From NCBI GenBank assembly GCA_965215165.1, contig CBDCCX010000006.1, positions 2,914,001 through 2,978,000 on the forward strand: a stretch of 64,000 bases of DNA, read 5' to 3'. A program made the translations under genes and the position numbers. The notes beneath the pieces were generated by a model that was not told the origin of the DNA, did no database searches, and saw nothing but the letters and a program-made list of their open reading frames with translations. Of this stretch, positions 42,311-50,828 are shown piece by piece; position 1 is the first letter of the stretch, and each line of letters begins with the position of its first letter. Source of the DNA: JANQRZ01 sp965215165. Lineage in GTDB: Bacteria > Bacteroidota > Rhodothermia > Rhodothermales > JANQRZ01.

Positions 42311-42712
42311 ATGTATGACGCCGAACGCAGTGCCTATCCGCACCCCGACGACTTCAAGGTGATGCGGCCCGAGTACGACGAGCCGGAGGACGGCGGCGAC
42401 GTGCAGGCCGCCATCACGGTCGCCCCCTTCCGGGTCGTCGGCCACAGCGCGAGCCGGCCCGGAGCCCGCCGCGCCGCGCTCTACGAAGCCCAGAAGACCT
42501 ACCGCAACTACCACCCCTCGCACCGCATCCCGAGCCCCTACCCCGACGCGTTCGTCGACCTCGACGGCACCACCTGGACCAGGGTCAAGGCCAGCCAGCG
42601 CGCCGACCTCGGCGACTACAAGTTCGTCCTCGAGGGCGACGACGAGGAGGACTACGCCGACATCGAGCAGATGCTCGCGTGGGACGTCCGCACGTCCACC
42701 GACGAGGAGTAG
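42311..42712 (+). CDS. Conserved hypothetical protein
   Basis: This is a 133-residue acidic soluble protein without a signal peptide: MYDAERSAYPHPDDFKVMRP, then EAQKTYRNYHPSHRIPSPYP and a C-terminal acidic region (DDEEDYADIEQMLAWDVRTS). Aromatic and proline-rich patches suggest a compact domain. The family is not recognised. It is followed by a strong terminator, which supports its being a transcribed unit. Confidence 0.6.
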   Translation: MYDAERSAYPHPDDFKVMRPEYDEPEDGGDVQAAITVAPFRVVGHSASRPGARRAALYEAQKTYRNYHPSHRIPSPYPDAFVDLDGTTWTRVKASQRADLGDYKFVLEGDDEEDYADIEQMLAWDVRTSTDEE

Positions 42713-42737
42713 GCCGTCGCCACGTTACGCTTTGGTG

Positions 42738-42770
42738 AGCGCGCGCTGAGACTCTCGGCGCGCGCTTTTT
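42738..42770 (+). terminator. Rho-independent terminator
   Basis: AGCGCGCGCT and GGCGCGCGCT form a strong stem followed by TTTTT, 26 bases after the stop of the gene at 42311-42712. Confidence 0.85.
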
Positions 42771-42841
42771 CGCTAGAGGCCGCGTCGCTATGTTGTCTCC
42801 CGTTCTGCTAAGCATCGTATTCGGCGACGGACCTTTCCGCA

Positions 42842-42913
42842 CGTCATCCCCGCGCAGGCGGGGACCCACAGGAGGTGCTGGCCGGTGGGTCCCCGATTGG
42901 GGTCGGGGATGAC
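42842..42913. repeat. Dispersed palindromic repeat (GTCATCCCCGC type), second copy
   Basis: CGTCATCCCCGCGCAGGCGG is followed by a partner arm ending GTCGGGGATGAC, a relative of the element at 10857-10931. It lies before the PhoD-like gene. Confidence 0.7.
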
Positions 42914-42961
42914 TGTTCTTCAGACACCGAAGTCAGATCATAGACTTGGGGTTCCACCCTC

Positions 42962-44350
42962 GTGACGATGCCCATGCTCCGCCCGCTTCTGCTGCTCCTC
43001 GCCCTCGCCGGCTGCACCACGATGCAGCCCGACCGCGACGCACCGCCCGGGCCGGCGGTTCAGCTTCAGGCCGGGCCTATGCTCGGCTACGCCACCCACC
43101 GCGAGGCGACGGTCTGGGTCCAGACCACCGGACCGGCGGAGGTGCAGATCGACTACACCTTGGAAGGCTCCCACGTGTTCGATAGCACACCCGCCGTGCA
43201 GACCAGCGCGGAGGACGATCACATCGCGCTCTTCAAGATCACTAACCTGGAGCCGGGGCTGCGCTACCTCTACGGAGTCCGGATCGACGGCGCTCCGGTA
43301 TCTACGGGGCGCGGCTCGCTCTTCTTCGAAACGCAGCCGCTGTGGCAGTGGCGCACCGACCCGCCGGCCTTCACCGCTGCCGTCGGCTCGTGCGCCTACG
43401 TCAACGACCCACCCTACGACCGGCCGGGCGATGGCTACGGCGGCGACTACCAGATCTTCGAGTCCATCCGCGCACTCGACCCGGACCTGATGCTCTGGAC
43501 CGGCGACAACGTCTACCTCCGCGAGGTCGATTGGTGGAGCGAGGCCGGCATCCGCACCCGCTACGCCCACACGCGCCGCCTGCCGGAGATGCAGGGCCTC
43601 CTCGCCAACCAGCCGAACTACGCGACGTGGGACGATCACGACTTCGGCCCTAACAACTCGGACCGGTCCTACGTCTTCAAGGGCGCGGCGCTCGCCGCCT
43701 TCACTGACTACTGGGCGAACCCGACCTACGGCCTGCCCGAGCTGCCCGGCGTCTTCGGCCACTTCCAGTGGGGCGACGTCGAGTTTTTCCTGCTCGACAA
43801 CCGCTACCACCGCACCCCGAGCAACCTGGTCGAGACCGAGCCGCGCCACCTCCTCGGCGAGGCGCAACTCACGTGGCTCCTCGACGCGCTCGCGGCGAGC
43901 CACGCGCCGTTCAAGATCGTCGTCCAGGGCGGCCAGGTCCTCAACCCGATGCCGGTCTACGAGTCCTACACGAACGTCGCACCGGGGGAGCGCGAGCGTC
44001 TGCTCGCCGGGATCGTCGAGCGCCGTATCGAGGGCGTCGTCTTCCTCTCCGGCGACCGGCACCACACCGAGCTGATCCGGCTGGAGCCCGAGGGCTTTTA
44101 CCCGCTCTACGACTTCACCAGCTCGCCGCTCACGGCCGGCGGGGCCACGCCGCGCCAGGAGCTGGACAACCCCGCCCGCGTGCCCGGCACCCTCGTCACC
44201 GACACGCGCAACTTCGGGACCCTATCCTTCACCGGGCCGCGCACCAACCGCACCCTCACTATGCGGACCTACGACGCCGACGGCGCGCTGCTCTGGACGG
44301 AGTCCGTCCGGGCCGCAGACCTCCGGCTCCCAGACGAAGCGTCGGACTAG
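42962..44350 (+). CDS. PhoD-like metallophosphatase lipoprotein
   Basis: This is a 462-residue lipoprotein (lipobox LALAGC, Cys about 17). An N-terminal Ig-like domain (about 40-130, GYATHREATVWVQTTGPAEV) precedes the metallophosphoesterase domain with LMLWTGDNVYLRE, ATWDDHDFGPNN, EFFLLDNRYHRTP and LSGDRHHTELI, the metal ligands of PhoD-like alkaline phosphatases. It probably hydrolyses phosphodiesters or monoesters outside the cytoplasm. In-frame ATGs 6 and 12 bases into the gene are alternative starts. Its TAG stop lies within the target repeat of MITE 2. Confidence 0.88.
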   Translation: MTMPMLRPLLLLLALAGCTTMQPDRDAPPGPAVQLQAGPMLGYATHREATVWVQTTGPAEVQIDYTLEGSHVFDSTPAVQTSAEDDHIALFKITNLEPGLRYLYGVRIDGAPVSTGRGSLFFETQPLWQWRTDPPAFTAAVGSCAYVNDPPYDRPGDGYGGDYQIFESIRALDPDLMLWTGDNVYLREVDWWSEAGIRTRYAHTRRLPEMQGLLANQPNYATWDDHDFGPNNSDRSYVFKGAALAAFTDYWANPTYGLPELPGVFGHFQWGDVEFFLLDNRYHRTPSNLVETEPRHLLGEAQLTWLLDALAASHAPFKIVVQGGQVLNPMPVYESYTNVAPGERERLLAGIVERRIEGVVFLSGDRHHTELIRLEPEGFYPLYDFTSSPLTAGGATPRQELDNPARVPGTLVTDTRNFGTLSFTGPRTNRTLTMRTYDADGALLWTESVRAADLRLPDEASD

Positions 44351-44443
44351 AGGCTATTGCAAACCTCCTTTCGGGCTCCGGCTGGCCGCCGGCCCCACTC
44401 GCTCAGCCTCGCCGAGCAAACCGACGTCTGCAATAGCCTCTAG
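44347..44443. mobile_element. IS5-type MITE 2, flanked by CTAG
   Basis: This is a 97-bp element with terminal inverted repeats AGGCTATTGCAAAC and GTCTGCAATAGCCT between CTAG direct repeats (44347-44350 and 44440-44443). The left CTAG provides the stop of the PhoD-like gene, and the right one the stop of the convergent lipoprotein gene. The ends resemble IS427-type IS5-family termini. It could also act as a two-way terminator. Confidence 0.75.
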
Positions 44444-44805
44444 ACATGGACGAAGGAGATCTGGCCGTCGTCTCCGAAGTCCAGCACCAGCTCGTCCTCG
44501 GTCAGCTTCACGATGGGGAGGCGGCGCTCGCCGCCCGGCTCGATCACGCGCAGAGCCGTGGCGTCCTCGCTCACGGTCCACATCGTGTTCCGCACCGAGC
44601 CGTCGGCGAGGGTGATGCGGAGGTCGCCGTCGCCCTGAAAATCGTAGCGTCCGGCCAGCCCAGACTCCGGGGGCGCGTCCACGGTCATCCACGGCGCGCT
44701 CGTCATCAGGTCGATGGTCTCGTCCCGCATGGAGTCGCACGCGGCGAGGGTCAGGAGGCTGGCGAGAAGAAGGAGCGAAAGGCGGTGCATCGAGAGGCAG
44801 TGCAT
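44440..44805 (-). CDS. Small lipoprotein, paralogue of the next gene
   Basis: This is a 121-residue lipoprotein (LASLLTLAAC, Cys23) with a beta-rich domain ETIDLMTSAPWMTVDAPPES, GRYDFQGDGDLRITLADGSV and GGERRLPIVKLTEDELVLDF. It is clearly paralogous to the lipoprotein at 44865-45275 (shared ETIDL-x-T-x-APW, V-D-A-P, YDF, GGERR and L-T-E-x-x-LVL). The fold looks lipocalin-like, of the kind seen in Bacteroidota DUF4488/lipocalin-type proteins. Function unknown. An alternative start is 15 bases in. Confidence 0.65.
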   Translation of the reverse strand: MHCLSMHRLSLLLLASLLTLAACDSMRDETIDLMTSAPWMTVDAPPESGLAGRYDFQGDGDLRITLADGSVRNTMWTVSEDATALRVIEPGGERRLPIVKLTEDELVLDFGDDGQISFVHV

Positions 44806-44864
44806 GGGGACCGGGTGCGGAGTGGGCTGAATGCTAACGGACGGGGTGCTGATGGATAGAGTGC

Positions 44865-45275
44865 TCAGGACCGGGCGAAGGTGATGGGGCCGGCGCTGGT
44901 TCCGAGCACGAGGGTCGTCTCGGTCAAGGTCTCGATGGTGTACCGCCGCTCCCCGCCCTGCTGACGGACGACCAGGACGGTGCCGATCTCGTCCAGCGCC
45001 CACTCCGTCTCTCGGACCACGCCGTCGGCGAAGGTGAGCAGGACCGTGGCGTCGTCTCGGAAATCGTACTGCTCAGCCAGCACCAAGCTGGCCGGGGCGT
45101 CCACGAGCGTCCACGGAGCCAGTGTGATGAGGTCGATGGTTTCCTGGACCGTGAGGGGAACGTCGGGCGGGTCTTCGCCGGTCGGAGGGTCGCCCGGCGA
45201 GTCTCCGTTGGAGTCGCACGCAGCGAGCAGGAGCGGACCGCCGAGAAGGAGGAGGGCGAGAAAGAGAAAACGCAT
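44865..45275 (-). CDS. Small lipoprotein, tandem paralogue
   Basis: This is a 136-residue lipoprotein (PLLLAAC, Cys20) with a Pro/Asp linker and the same domain as its neighbour: VQETIDLITLAPWTLVDAPA, YDFRDDATVLLTFADGVVRE and GGERRYTIETLTETTLVLGT. It arose by tandem duplication and divergence. It lies downstream of the ABC ATPase on the same strand, but no functional link is evident. Confidence 0.65.
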   Translation of the reverse strand: MRFLFLALLLLGGPLLLAACDSNGDSPGDPPTGEDPPDVPLTVQETIDLITLAPWTLVDAPASLVLAEQYDFRDDATVLLTFADGVVRETEWALDEIGTVLVVRQQGGERRYTIETLTETTLVLGTSAGPITFARS

Positions 45276-45325
45276 GGTGGGGGATAGTAGAAAAGGGGAG
45301 GCAACGGGGAGACCGAGCGCTAGCG

Positions 45326-46375
45326 TCACGCGGCCCGGTCGCCGACTTTGTCGAGCACGATGGCCGGTTCGAGCGCGCGCACCCACACCGTGTCGCCCGG
45401 CGAGAACTGCGTCCGGTTGTCGGTGTGGACGAGGCAGTCGATGCCGCCGATCTGGACGCGGTAGGTGATGTCGTGTCCGCGATAGTCCCGGACAAGGACC
45501 GTGCCTCTGAGGCTCGCCTCGGTCTCCGGCGCGGCGGCCAGGGCGAGGTGCTCCGGGCGGATCGAGAGCAGGACGGTGCCCTGGGCGGGACGGTGGAGGC
45601 GGAGCCGGCCGAGGACCGTGTCGGCCTCGGTGCCCTCGGCCTGGGTCAGGAGCAGATTCGTCCGTCCGAGAAACTGGGCGACGAAGAGGGTGCGCGGGGT
45701 TGCGTAGATCTCCTCCGGCGTGCCCGTCTGGTCGATCCGGCCGTTCTGCATCACCGCCACGCGGTCGGCGAACGAGAGGGCCTCCTCCTGGTCGTGCGTG
45801 ACCAAGAGCGCCGTCATGCCCTCGCGCTTGAGCAGGGCGCGGACGCGCTCGCGCAGCTCCTGCCGCAGGAGCGCGTCGAGATTGGAGAACGGCTCGTCGA
45901 GCAGCAAGAGCCGGGGGCGTGGGGCGACGGCGCGCGCGAGCGCAACCCGCTGCTGCTGCCCCCCGGAGAGGGCGTGCGGTTGCCGCTGCTCGAACCCGCT
46001 CAGCCCGACGAGCCGGAGGACGTCGTCGGCCCGCTCGCCGCGCTCGGCTCGGGGCAGAGCACCGAGGCCGAAGAGGACGTTGTCGCGCACCGAGAGGTGG
46101 GGGAAGAGCGCATAGTCCTGGAACACGAACCCGATCCCGCGCCGCTCCGGCGGCACCGGCGGCCCGTCGCCCACGAGCGCCCGTCCGCCGAGCGCCACCG
46201 TCCCACCGTCGGGCCGCTCGAAGCCGGCGATGCAGCGGAGCGCCGTCGTCTTCCCGCAGCCGCTCGGCCCGAGGAGGGCAAACGTCTCGCCCGCCTCGAC
46301 CTCGAACGAGAGGCCGTTGACGACCGGCAGCGCGCCGTCGGCGAAGCGTTTCGAGAGGCAGGAGACGGAGAGCAT
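45326..46375 (-). CDS. Iron(III)-type ABC transporter ATP-binding protein
   Basis: This is a 349-residue ATPase with Walker A LLGPSGCGKTTAL, the Q-loop region FVFQDYALFPHLSV, signature ALSGGQQQRVALARA and Walker B LLLLDEPFSNLD. A C-terminal TOBE/OB regulatory domain (about 240-349) is typical of FbpC/PotA-type ATPases. The start MLSVSCLSKRFADGALPVVN is preferred over an upstream ATG. It lies 54 bases downstream of the permease and completes an FbpABC-like importer. Confidence 0.9.
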   Translation of the reverse strand: MLSVSCLSKRFADGALPVVNGLSFEVEAGETFALLGPSGCGKTTALRCIAGFERPDGGTVALGGRALVGDGPPVPPERRGIGFVFQDYALFPHLSVRDNVLFGLGALPRAERGERADDVLRLVGLSGFEQRQPHALSGGQQQRVALARAVAPRPRLLLLDEPFSNLDALLRQELRERVRALLKREGMTALLVTHDQEEALSFADRVAVMQNGRIDQTGTPEEIYATPRTLFVAQFLGRTNLLLTQAEGTEADTVLGRLRLHRPAQGTVLLSIRPEHLALAAAPETEASLRGTVLVRDYRGHDITYRVQIGGIDCLVHTDNRTQFSPGDTVWVRALEPAIVLDKVGDRAA

Positions 46376-46429
46376 CGGTGGGTCGGTGGGAATAAGGTGT
46401 AAAAGATACCGAGAGCCTCGCGCCAAGCG

Positions 46430-48001
46430 TCACCCTTCGCGTTGCAGGAGCAGGCCGACGAGCGCCGTCGAGGTCAGGATCAGCGCCAGGGCGTAGGGCG
46501 CGGCGGCGCTGAAGAGCGACTCGCTCGCCGCGCTCCACAGCCGCATCGCCAGCGAGTCGAAGCCGAGCGGGGAGAGCAGGAACGTGATCGGCAGCTCCTT
46601 GAGCGCCGACAGGAACACGAACGCCGCGCTCACCCCCAGCCCGCGCCGCAGCAGCGGAAACGTCGCCGCCAGAAACGCCCGCACCGGCGACCGGCCGAGC
46701 GCGCGCGCGGCCTCCTCCACCTGGGGCGGGGCCTGGTAGAGCGCGCTCCGCACCGGTCCGAGCGCCTCGGCCAGAAAGTGCAGCGCGTAGGCCACCACGA
46801 GCAGCCCGAGCGTTTGGTAGGCCCACGGCATCGCCCGCAGCGAGAAGAACACGAGCGCGAGCGCGAACGCCAGCGGCGGCGTAGCGTAGCCGAGGTACGC
46901 GATCCGCTCCAGCACCTGCGTCTGCCGCGACGCCTTGCGCACGCCGAGGTACGCCACCGGCACCGCGAGCGCCGCCGCCAGGACGGCCGCCAGCGCGCTC
47001 GCGCTCGCCGAGTCTACGAGCGCCGCGCCCAGCGCCGCCCACGTCGAGCGCTCCGTCCCGCGCCCGAGCCAGTAGAGCACCGTCACCACCGGCAGCCCGA
47101 CCGACAGCAGCCCGACCCCGCCCGCCGCTCCGAGCGCCGGGACCTGCCAGGCCCCGAGCGGCGCGCGCACCCGGTCCCGCACCGCGCCGCTGCCGGCCCG
47201 GTGGAACCGCCGTCCGTCCAGCAGCCGCGCCTCGCCCCAGAGCAGCGCGCCGGCGAGGGCCACCAGCATGAGCGCCAGCCAGGCCGCGTACACCCGGTCG
47301 TACGACGCCGCGTACTGCAGGTACACCGCGTAGCTGAACGTCTCGAACCGCATCAGCGACACCACCCCGAAGTCGCCCAGCACGTGGAGCAGCACCAGCA
47401 GGCTCCCCGCCAGAAACGCCGGCCGGAGCTGCGGCAGCACGACCCGGCGCACCACCTCGCCCCGGCTCGCTCCGAGCGAGCGCGCCGAGTCCTCCAGCGC
47501 CGGGTCCAGCCCGAGCAGCGCCGCGCGGAGATTCAGGAAGAGGTACGGGAAGGTGTAGAGGCTCAGCGCCAGCCACGCCCCGACGAACCCGTGGGGCCGG
47601 GCGACGACCCAGCCGGTGAGGGCGGCCAGCGTCCCGTTCGGCCCCGCCGTGGCGAGGAGCGCATAGGCCATCACGTAGCCCGGCACCGCGAGCGGCAGCA
47701 CGCCGAGGAGGGTCACGAGCCGCTGCCCCCGCACGTCGGTCCGCGCCACGAGCCACGCCAGCGGCCCGCCCAGCGCCGTCGCCAGCGCGAGCACGGCCGC
47801 CGCCAAGCCGACCGTGTTGCTGAGCAGCCGGAGGTTCCGCGCGCGGAACACCAGCGACGCCAGGTCGCCGGCCTCAGCCCCGAACGCGCGCACCACGAGG
47901 TAGCCCAGCGGCACCAGGACGCCGAGCACCACGAGCGCCATCGGCCCCCACAGATACCACCGGGTGACGAAGGGGGAGTGCCGGATGCCGAGTGCGGTCA
48001 C
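46430..48001 (-). CDS. Iron(III)-type ABC transporter permease, fused two-domain
   Basis: This is a 523-residue inner-membrane protein with about twelve hydrophobic segments in two similar halves, each with an EAA-type loop (EDSARSLGASRGEVVRRVVLPQ and EEAARALGRSPVRAFLAATFPL). This is the FbpB/SfuB layout. The GTG at 48001 is favoured because the binding-protein gene stops 4 bases upstream; a methionine at about residue 20 is possible. It moves Fe(III) across the inner membrane with the neighbouring proteins. Confidence 0.88.
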   Translation of the reverse strand: MTALGIRHSPFVTRWYLWGPMALVVLGVLVPLGYLVVRAFGAEAGDLASLVFRARNLRLLSNTVGLAAAVLALATALGGPLAWLVARTDVRGQRLVTLLGVLPLAVPGYVMAYALLATAGPNGTLAALTGWVVARPHGFVGAWLALSLYTFPYLFLNLRAALLGLDPALEDSARSLGASRGEVVRRVVLPQLRPAFLAGSLLVLLHVLGDFGVVSLMRFETFSYAVYLQYAASYDRVYAAWLALMLVALAGALLWGEARLLDGRRFHRAGSGAVRDRVRAPLGAWQVPALGAAGGVGLLSVGLPVVTVLYWLGRGTERSTWAALGAALVDSASASALAAVLAAALAVPVAYLGVRKASRQTQVLERIAYLGYATPPLAFALALVFFSLRAMPWAYQTLGLLVVAYALHFLAEALGPVRSALYQAPPQVEEAARALGRSPVRAFLAATFPLLRRGLGVSAAFVFLSALKELPITFLLSPLGFDSLAMRLWSAASESLFSAAAPYALALILTSTALVGLLLQREG

Positions 48002-48005
48002 AGGC

Positions 48006-49025
48006 TCACAGCAAGTCCTGATCGCGGAGCAGCCGGAGCGTGCCGTCGAGGTCGCGGAGCCGCTCGAAGTCCATCTCTGGACCGAGCACCTCCGCCTCGT
48101 CGAACGGCAAGAGCGTCGGCGGGACCGCGACGCTGCGGAGGACCGGGTACTCGTGAACCTCGTCGGCGAACAAGGCCTGCGTCTCGGGGGCGAGGAGGAA
48201 GGCGAGGAAGCGGAGCGCATTCGCGCGGTAGGACCCCGTGCCGAGCACCCCGGCCCCGGTGACAAGCGCGAGGTTCCCCGCATCGCCCGGCGCGAAGCGG
48301 TGGATGGCGACCGGCGGATCGGCCCCGTCCGCGCCGTCGAGCATCCGCAGGACGTAGTAGTGGTTCGTCAGCGCCACGTCGATCTCGCCGGCGGCGAGGG
48401 CCTCGAGCATCGGCGTGTTCGAGCCGTACGCCTTCGGGTCGAGCGCCCTCACGCCTTCGAGCCAGTCGCGCGTGGCCGCCTCGCCGTGCTGAATCTGGAG
48501 CGCCGTCACGAAGTCCTGGAAGCTCGAGTACGTCGGCGTCCACCCGATCCGGCCGCGCAGCGCCTCCGCCGCCGGCAGGTCGAGGACGGACGCCGGGAGC
48601 GTCGCCGGGTCCACCGTGTCCGGGTCATAGGCGAGGACGCGGAAGCGGACCGTCACCGGCACCCACTGCCCGCTCGACGGCACGTAGGCCGAGGGCATCT
48701 GGAGCAGACTGTCCGGCAGGTCAGTGAAGAGGTCCGCGCTCCGAGCCGCGCCGAGCGCCCCGGCCGTGTTCGCCCAGAAAATGTCGGCCGGGCTGCGGTC
48801 GCCCTCCTCCTCGAGCGCCGCGATCAGCTCGGCGTCGCTTCCGTAGCGCGCCTGCACATCGACCCCCGTCTCGGCCCGGAAGCGGGCCACGAGGTCCTCG
48901 ACGAGCGCCTGCTTGCGCCCGGCGTAGATGACGAGCGCGCCTTCGCCCTCGGCGTCAGGCTCATCGGTTGTGCAAGCGGGGAGCGCGAGGAGCAGCGCGA
49001 GGGCGAGGAGAACGGGGCGGAGCAT
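48006..49025 (-). CDS. Iron(III) ABC transporter substrate-binding lipoprotein (FbpA-like)
   Basis: This is a 339-residue binding protein anchored as a lipoprotein (lipobox LALPAC). The type 2 periplasmic-binding fold starts at LVIYAGRKQALVEDLVARFR. The tandem tyrosines in ALTNHYYVLRML match the Fe(III)-coordinating Tyr pair of FbpA/IdiA proteins. It is the first gene of a three-gene operon with permease and ATPase. A near-perfect palindrome 17-32 bases before the start may be a metalloregulator site. Confidence 0.88.
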   Translation of the reverse strand: MLRPVLLALALLLALPACTTDEPDAEGEGALVIYAGRKQALVEDLVARFRAETGVDVQARYGSDAELIAALEEEGDRSPADIFWANTAGALGAARSADLFTDLPDSLLQMPSAYVPSSGQWVPVTVRFRVLAYDPDTVDPATLPASVLDLPAAEALRGRIGWTPTYSSFQDFVTALQIQHGEAATRDWLEGVRALDPKAYGSNTPMLEALAAGEIDVALTNHYYVLRMLDGADGADPPVAIHRFAPGDAGNLALVTGAGVLGTGSYRANALRFLAFLLAPETQALFADEVHEYPVLRSVAVPPTLLPFDEAEVLGPEMDFERLRDLDGTLRLLRDQDLL

Positions 49026-49041
49026 AGGCGAATCGGTCTTG

Positions 49042-49057
49042 TTTAGATCGATTCAAA
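49042..49057 (-). promoter_or_regulatory. Palindrome upstream of the iron transporter operon
   Basis: TTTAGATC-GATTCAAA is a 16-bp near-perfect palindrome in an AT-rich stretch just before the fbpA-like start. The size and position suit a Fur- or DtxR/MntR-family operator, but the family cannot be chosen from sequence. Confidence 0.45.
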
Positions 49058-49150
49058 ATAAGCTTGACTCAGTTTATGGTCACGAGAAGCGTGTGAAGAC
49101 GATAGGAGACGGAGCCGTCTTCTCTTGCATCAGACCAAGACAGAGCAGTT

Positions 49151-49324
49151 ATGACGATCGAGATCGAACGCGAGGACGATGGCCGCTGGTTGGCCGAGGT
49201 GATGGAGCTACCCGGAGTGATGACCTACGGCGACTCGCGCGAGACGGCGGTCGCCCGGGCAAAAGCCCTCGCCCTCCGCGTCATCGCCGACCGGCTCGGT
49301 ATGGCGAGCAAGTCCTGGACATAG
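49151..49324 (+). CDS. HicB-like antitoxin
   Basis: This is a 57-residue protein: MTIEIEREDDGRWLAEVMEL, then PGVMTYGDSRETAVARAKAL and ALRVIADRLG, the HicB fold (partly degraded RNase H-like) in its short form. It is followed within 22 bases by the start of a HicA-like gene that is truncated. HicB normally neutralises the HicA RNase and represses the operon. Confidence 0.75.
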   Translation: MTIEIEREDDGRWLAEVMELPGVMTYGDSRETAVARAKALALRVIADRLGMASKSWT

Positions 49325-49346
49325 CGCCGCTGTTCGCCGAAGCCGC

Positions 49347-49424
49347 ATGAGCCGGTTCGGATCAGTCAAGGCGAAGAAGATGCTCCGTGCGCTGCTCAAA
49401 ATTATCTCTGTCGCAGCAATTTGA
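49347..49424 (+). pseudogene. Truncated HicA toxin
   Basis: The frame MSRFGSVKAKKMLRALLKI matches the HicA N-terminus (M-S-R-x-P-x-V-x-x-K-x-x-x-R-A-L) but ends after 25 residues, before the catalytic glycine/histidine region. What follows is the 3' end of the convergent nuclease gene. The toxin is therefore broken, leaving an orphan HicB-like protein. Confidence 0.65.
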
Positions 49425-49425
49425 C

Positions 49426-50637
49426 CTAGCGTACGCGCACGAGCCGGCGCGTTGCCGTTTGCGTGCCGGCGGTCAGGCGGACGAGGTAGAGGCCCGGCAC
49501 CAAGCCGGCCGGGGCGAACCGGACCTCGTGGGTTCCGGCCGGGCGCATCTCGGCGGCGAGCGTGGCCACGCGGCGGCCGAGCGCGTCGAAGACGTCGAGC
49601 CGCACGTCGGCGGCGGCGGGCAGATCGAACGTCAGCGTCGTCGCGGACTGAAACGGGTTCGGGAACGGGACCCGAAGTCCGAAGGCGGTTGGCGCGGTGT
49701 CGCTCTCGGAAGCGGTCGTCGGCGGGGCGAAGGCGAAGCGGGCGTAGACCGGGACATGATCCGAGGTCGTGTTGACGTAGTTCGGGATCTCGTCCAGAAC
49801 CTCGTCGAAGCGGGCAACCGAGCGGTCTTCGTAGTCGGCCTCGACGGTGCGCGGCAGCAGGATGTGGTCGAGCGTCGAGCCGGCCGTGCAGGACTGGTTC
49901 GAGCAGAACGTGTAGACGTTCGCCAGATCGAGGACTTCGGTGGCGAAGGTGTAGTCGTCCTCGTCGTCGCGGAAGTTCTGGTAGGGCGAGGGGTTGCCAC
50001 CGGAGATCGAGGACCGCAGCTCGTCGTTGAGGTCGCCGAGCACGACGAGGTCCGTCTCGATGTCGAGGAAGACGTCGGTGTAGTTCTTCAGCGCCTCGGA
50101 GGCGGCCGTGCGGCGGTCGTAGCTCGTGGCGTCGCTGCAGCACTTCGCATGGAGGTTGATGAACCGGACGCCGCGGACCGTCGTGTCCGGCAGCGTGACA
50201 TCGGCCCGGAGCAGCAGCGGCGGGCGGAAGGCGAACTCGTAGTCGAACTCGTCGAGGATCGTCTGCACCGCCAGGCGTTGCACCACGTCGGTGTTGTAGA
50301 TGAACCCGTAGCCAATCGGAAAGCTCGTCCCGTCCGCCACCCAGTCGCCGGCATACGGATCGCCGAGGGCATCCACGAGCGCGTCGAAGTCGGCCTCGAT
50401 GTCCATCTCCTGGAGCGCCCACAGGTCGATCTCGGCGGCCTGCATCACAGCCAGGACGTTCTCGAACTGAAGGGCGTCGTTGCCCGGCCCGGAGTTGGGG
50501 TTGCCGAAGTGCTCGACGTTCCACGTCGCCACGTCGAGCGTCGCGGCGGTGCCGACGGCGGGGAGGTCCTGCGCCGCCAGCGGCAAGGCGGTGACGAGGA
50601 GGAGCGGTACGATCCAGACCGGTAGCAGCAGACGCAT
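49426..50637 (-). CDS. Secreted endonuclease/exonuclease/phosphatase with C-terminal sorting domain
   Basis: This is a 403-residue protein. It has a signal peptide (MRLLLPVWIVPLLLVTALPLAAQ) and an EEP domain (about 28-310): ATWNVEHFGNP (Asn, metal region), ALQEMD (Glu), LHAKC, LGDLNDEL and TSDHVPVYARF (Asp-His pair). The C-terminal 85-90 residues (FGLRVPFPNPFQSATTLTFD, then VFDALGRRVATL and PGLYLVRLTAG) are a Por-secretion/T9SS type A sorting domain. It should be exported to the surface and cleave nucleic acids or phosphoesters. Confidence 0.85.
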   Translation of the reverse strand: MRLLLPVWIVPLLLVTALPLAAQDLPAVGTAATLDVATWNVEHFGNPNSGPGNDALQFENVLAVMQAAEIDLWALQEMDIEADFDALVDALGDPYAGDWVADGTSFPIGYGFIYNTDVVQRLAVQTILDEFDYEFAFRPPLLLRADVTLPDTTVRGVRFINLHAKCCSDATSYDRRTAASEALKNYTDVFLDIETDLVVLGDLNDELRSSISGGNPSPYQNFRDDEDDYTFATEVLDLANVYTFCSNQSCTAGSTLDHILLPRTVEADYEDRSVARFDEVLDEIPNYVNTTSDHVPVYARFAFAPPTTASESDTAPTAFGLRVPFPNPFQSATTLTFDLPAAADVRLDVFDALGRRVATLAAEMRPAGTHEVRFAPAGLVPGLYLVRLTAGTQTATRRLVRVR

Positions 50638-50755
50638 GGGCACGGGGAGCAGGGGAGAGGCTGCGTCCAACCTACGCGCCCGAACCAGGTTCAGCGGCGG
50701 CGCGTCAAAACAGCACGAAGACCCGGCCGGCGTGACGCAACGGGCACGCGGGCTG

Positions 50756-50763
50756 TAGCTTTG
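50756..50763 (+). promoter_or_regulatory. Bacteroidota-type -7 element (TAGCTTTG) before cca
   Basis: TAGCTTTG is an exact match to TAnnTTTG, 65 bases before the cca start. Similar TA-N-N-TT elements occur before several other genes in the window. No convincing -33 TTG is visible. Confidence 0.4.
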
Positions 50764-50828
50764 AGGCGATACGGATTGCTTCGACCGCAGGCCGCCGGGG
50801 GGCTGGCCCTGCCTGCCATCTCCAGCCG

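Noticed and set aside
46442..48262. A 606-residue plus-strand open frame across the ABC permease and binding protein
   Set aside because: It is dominated by Arg/Gln/His repeats with no domain, and the minus strand encodes clear transporter proteins.
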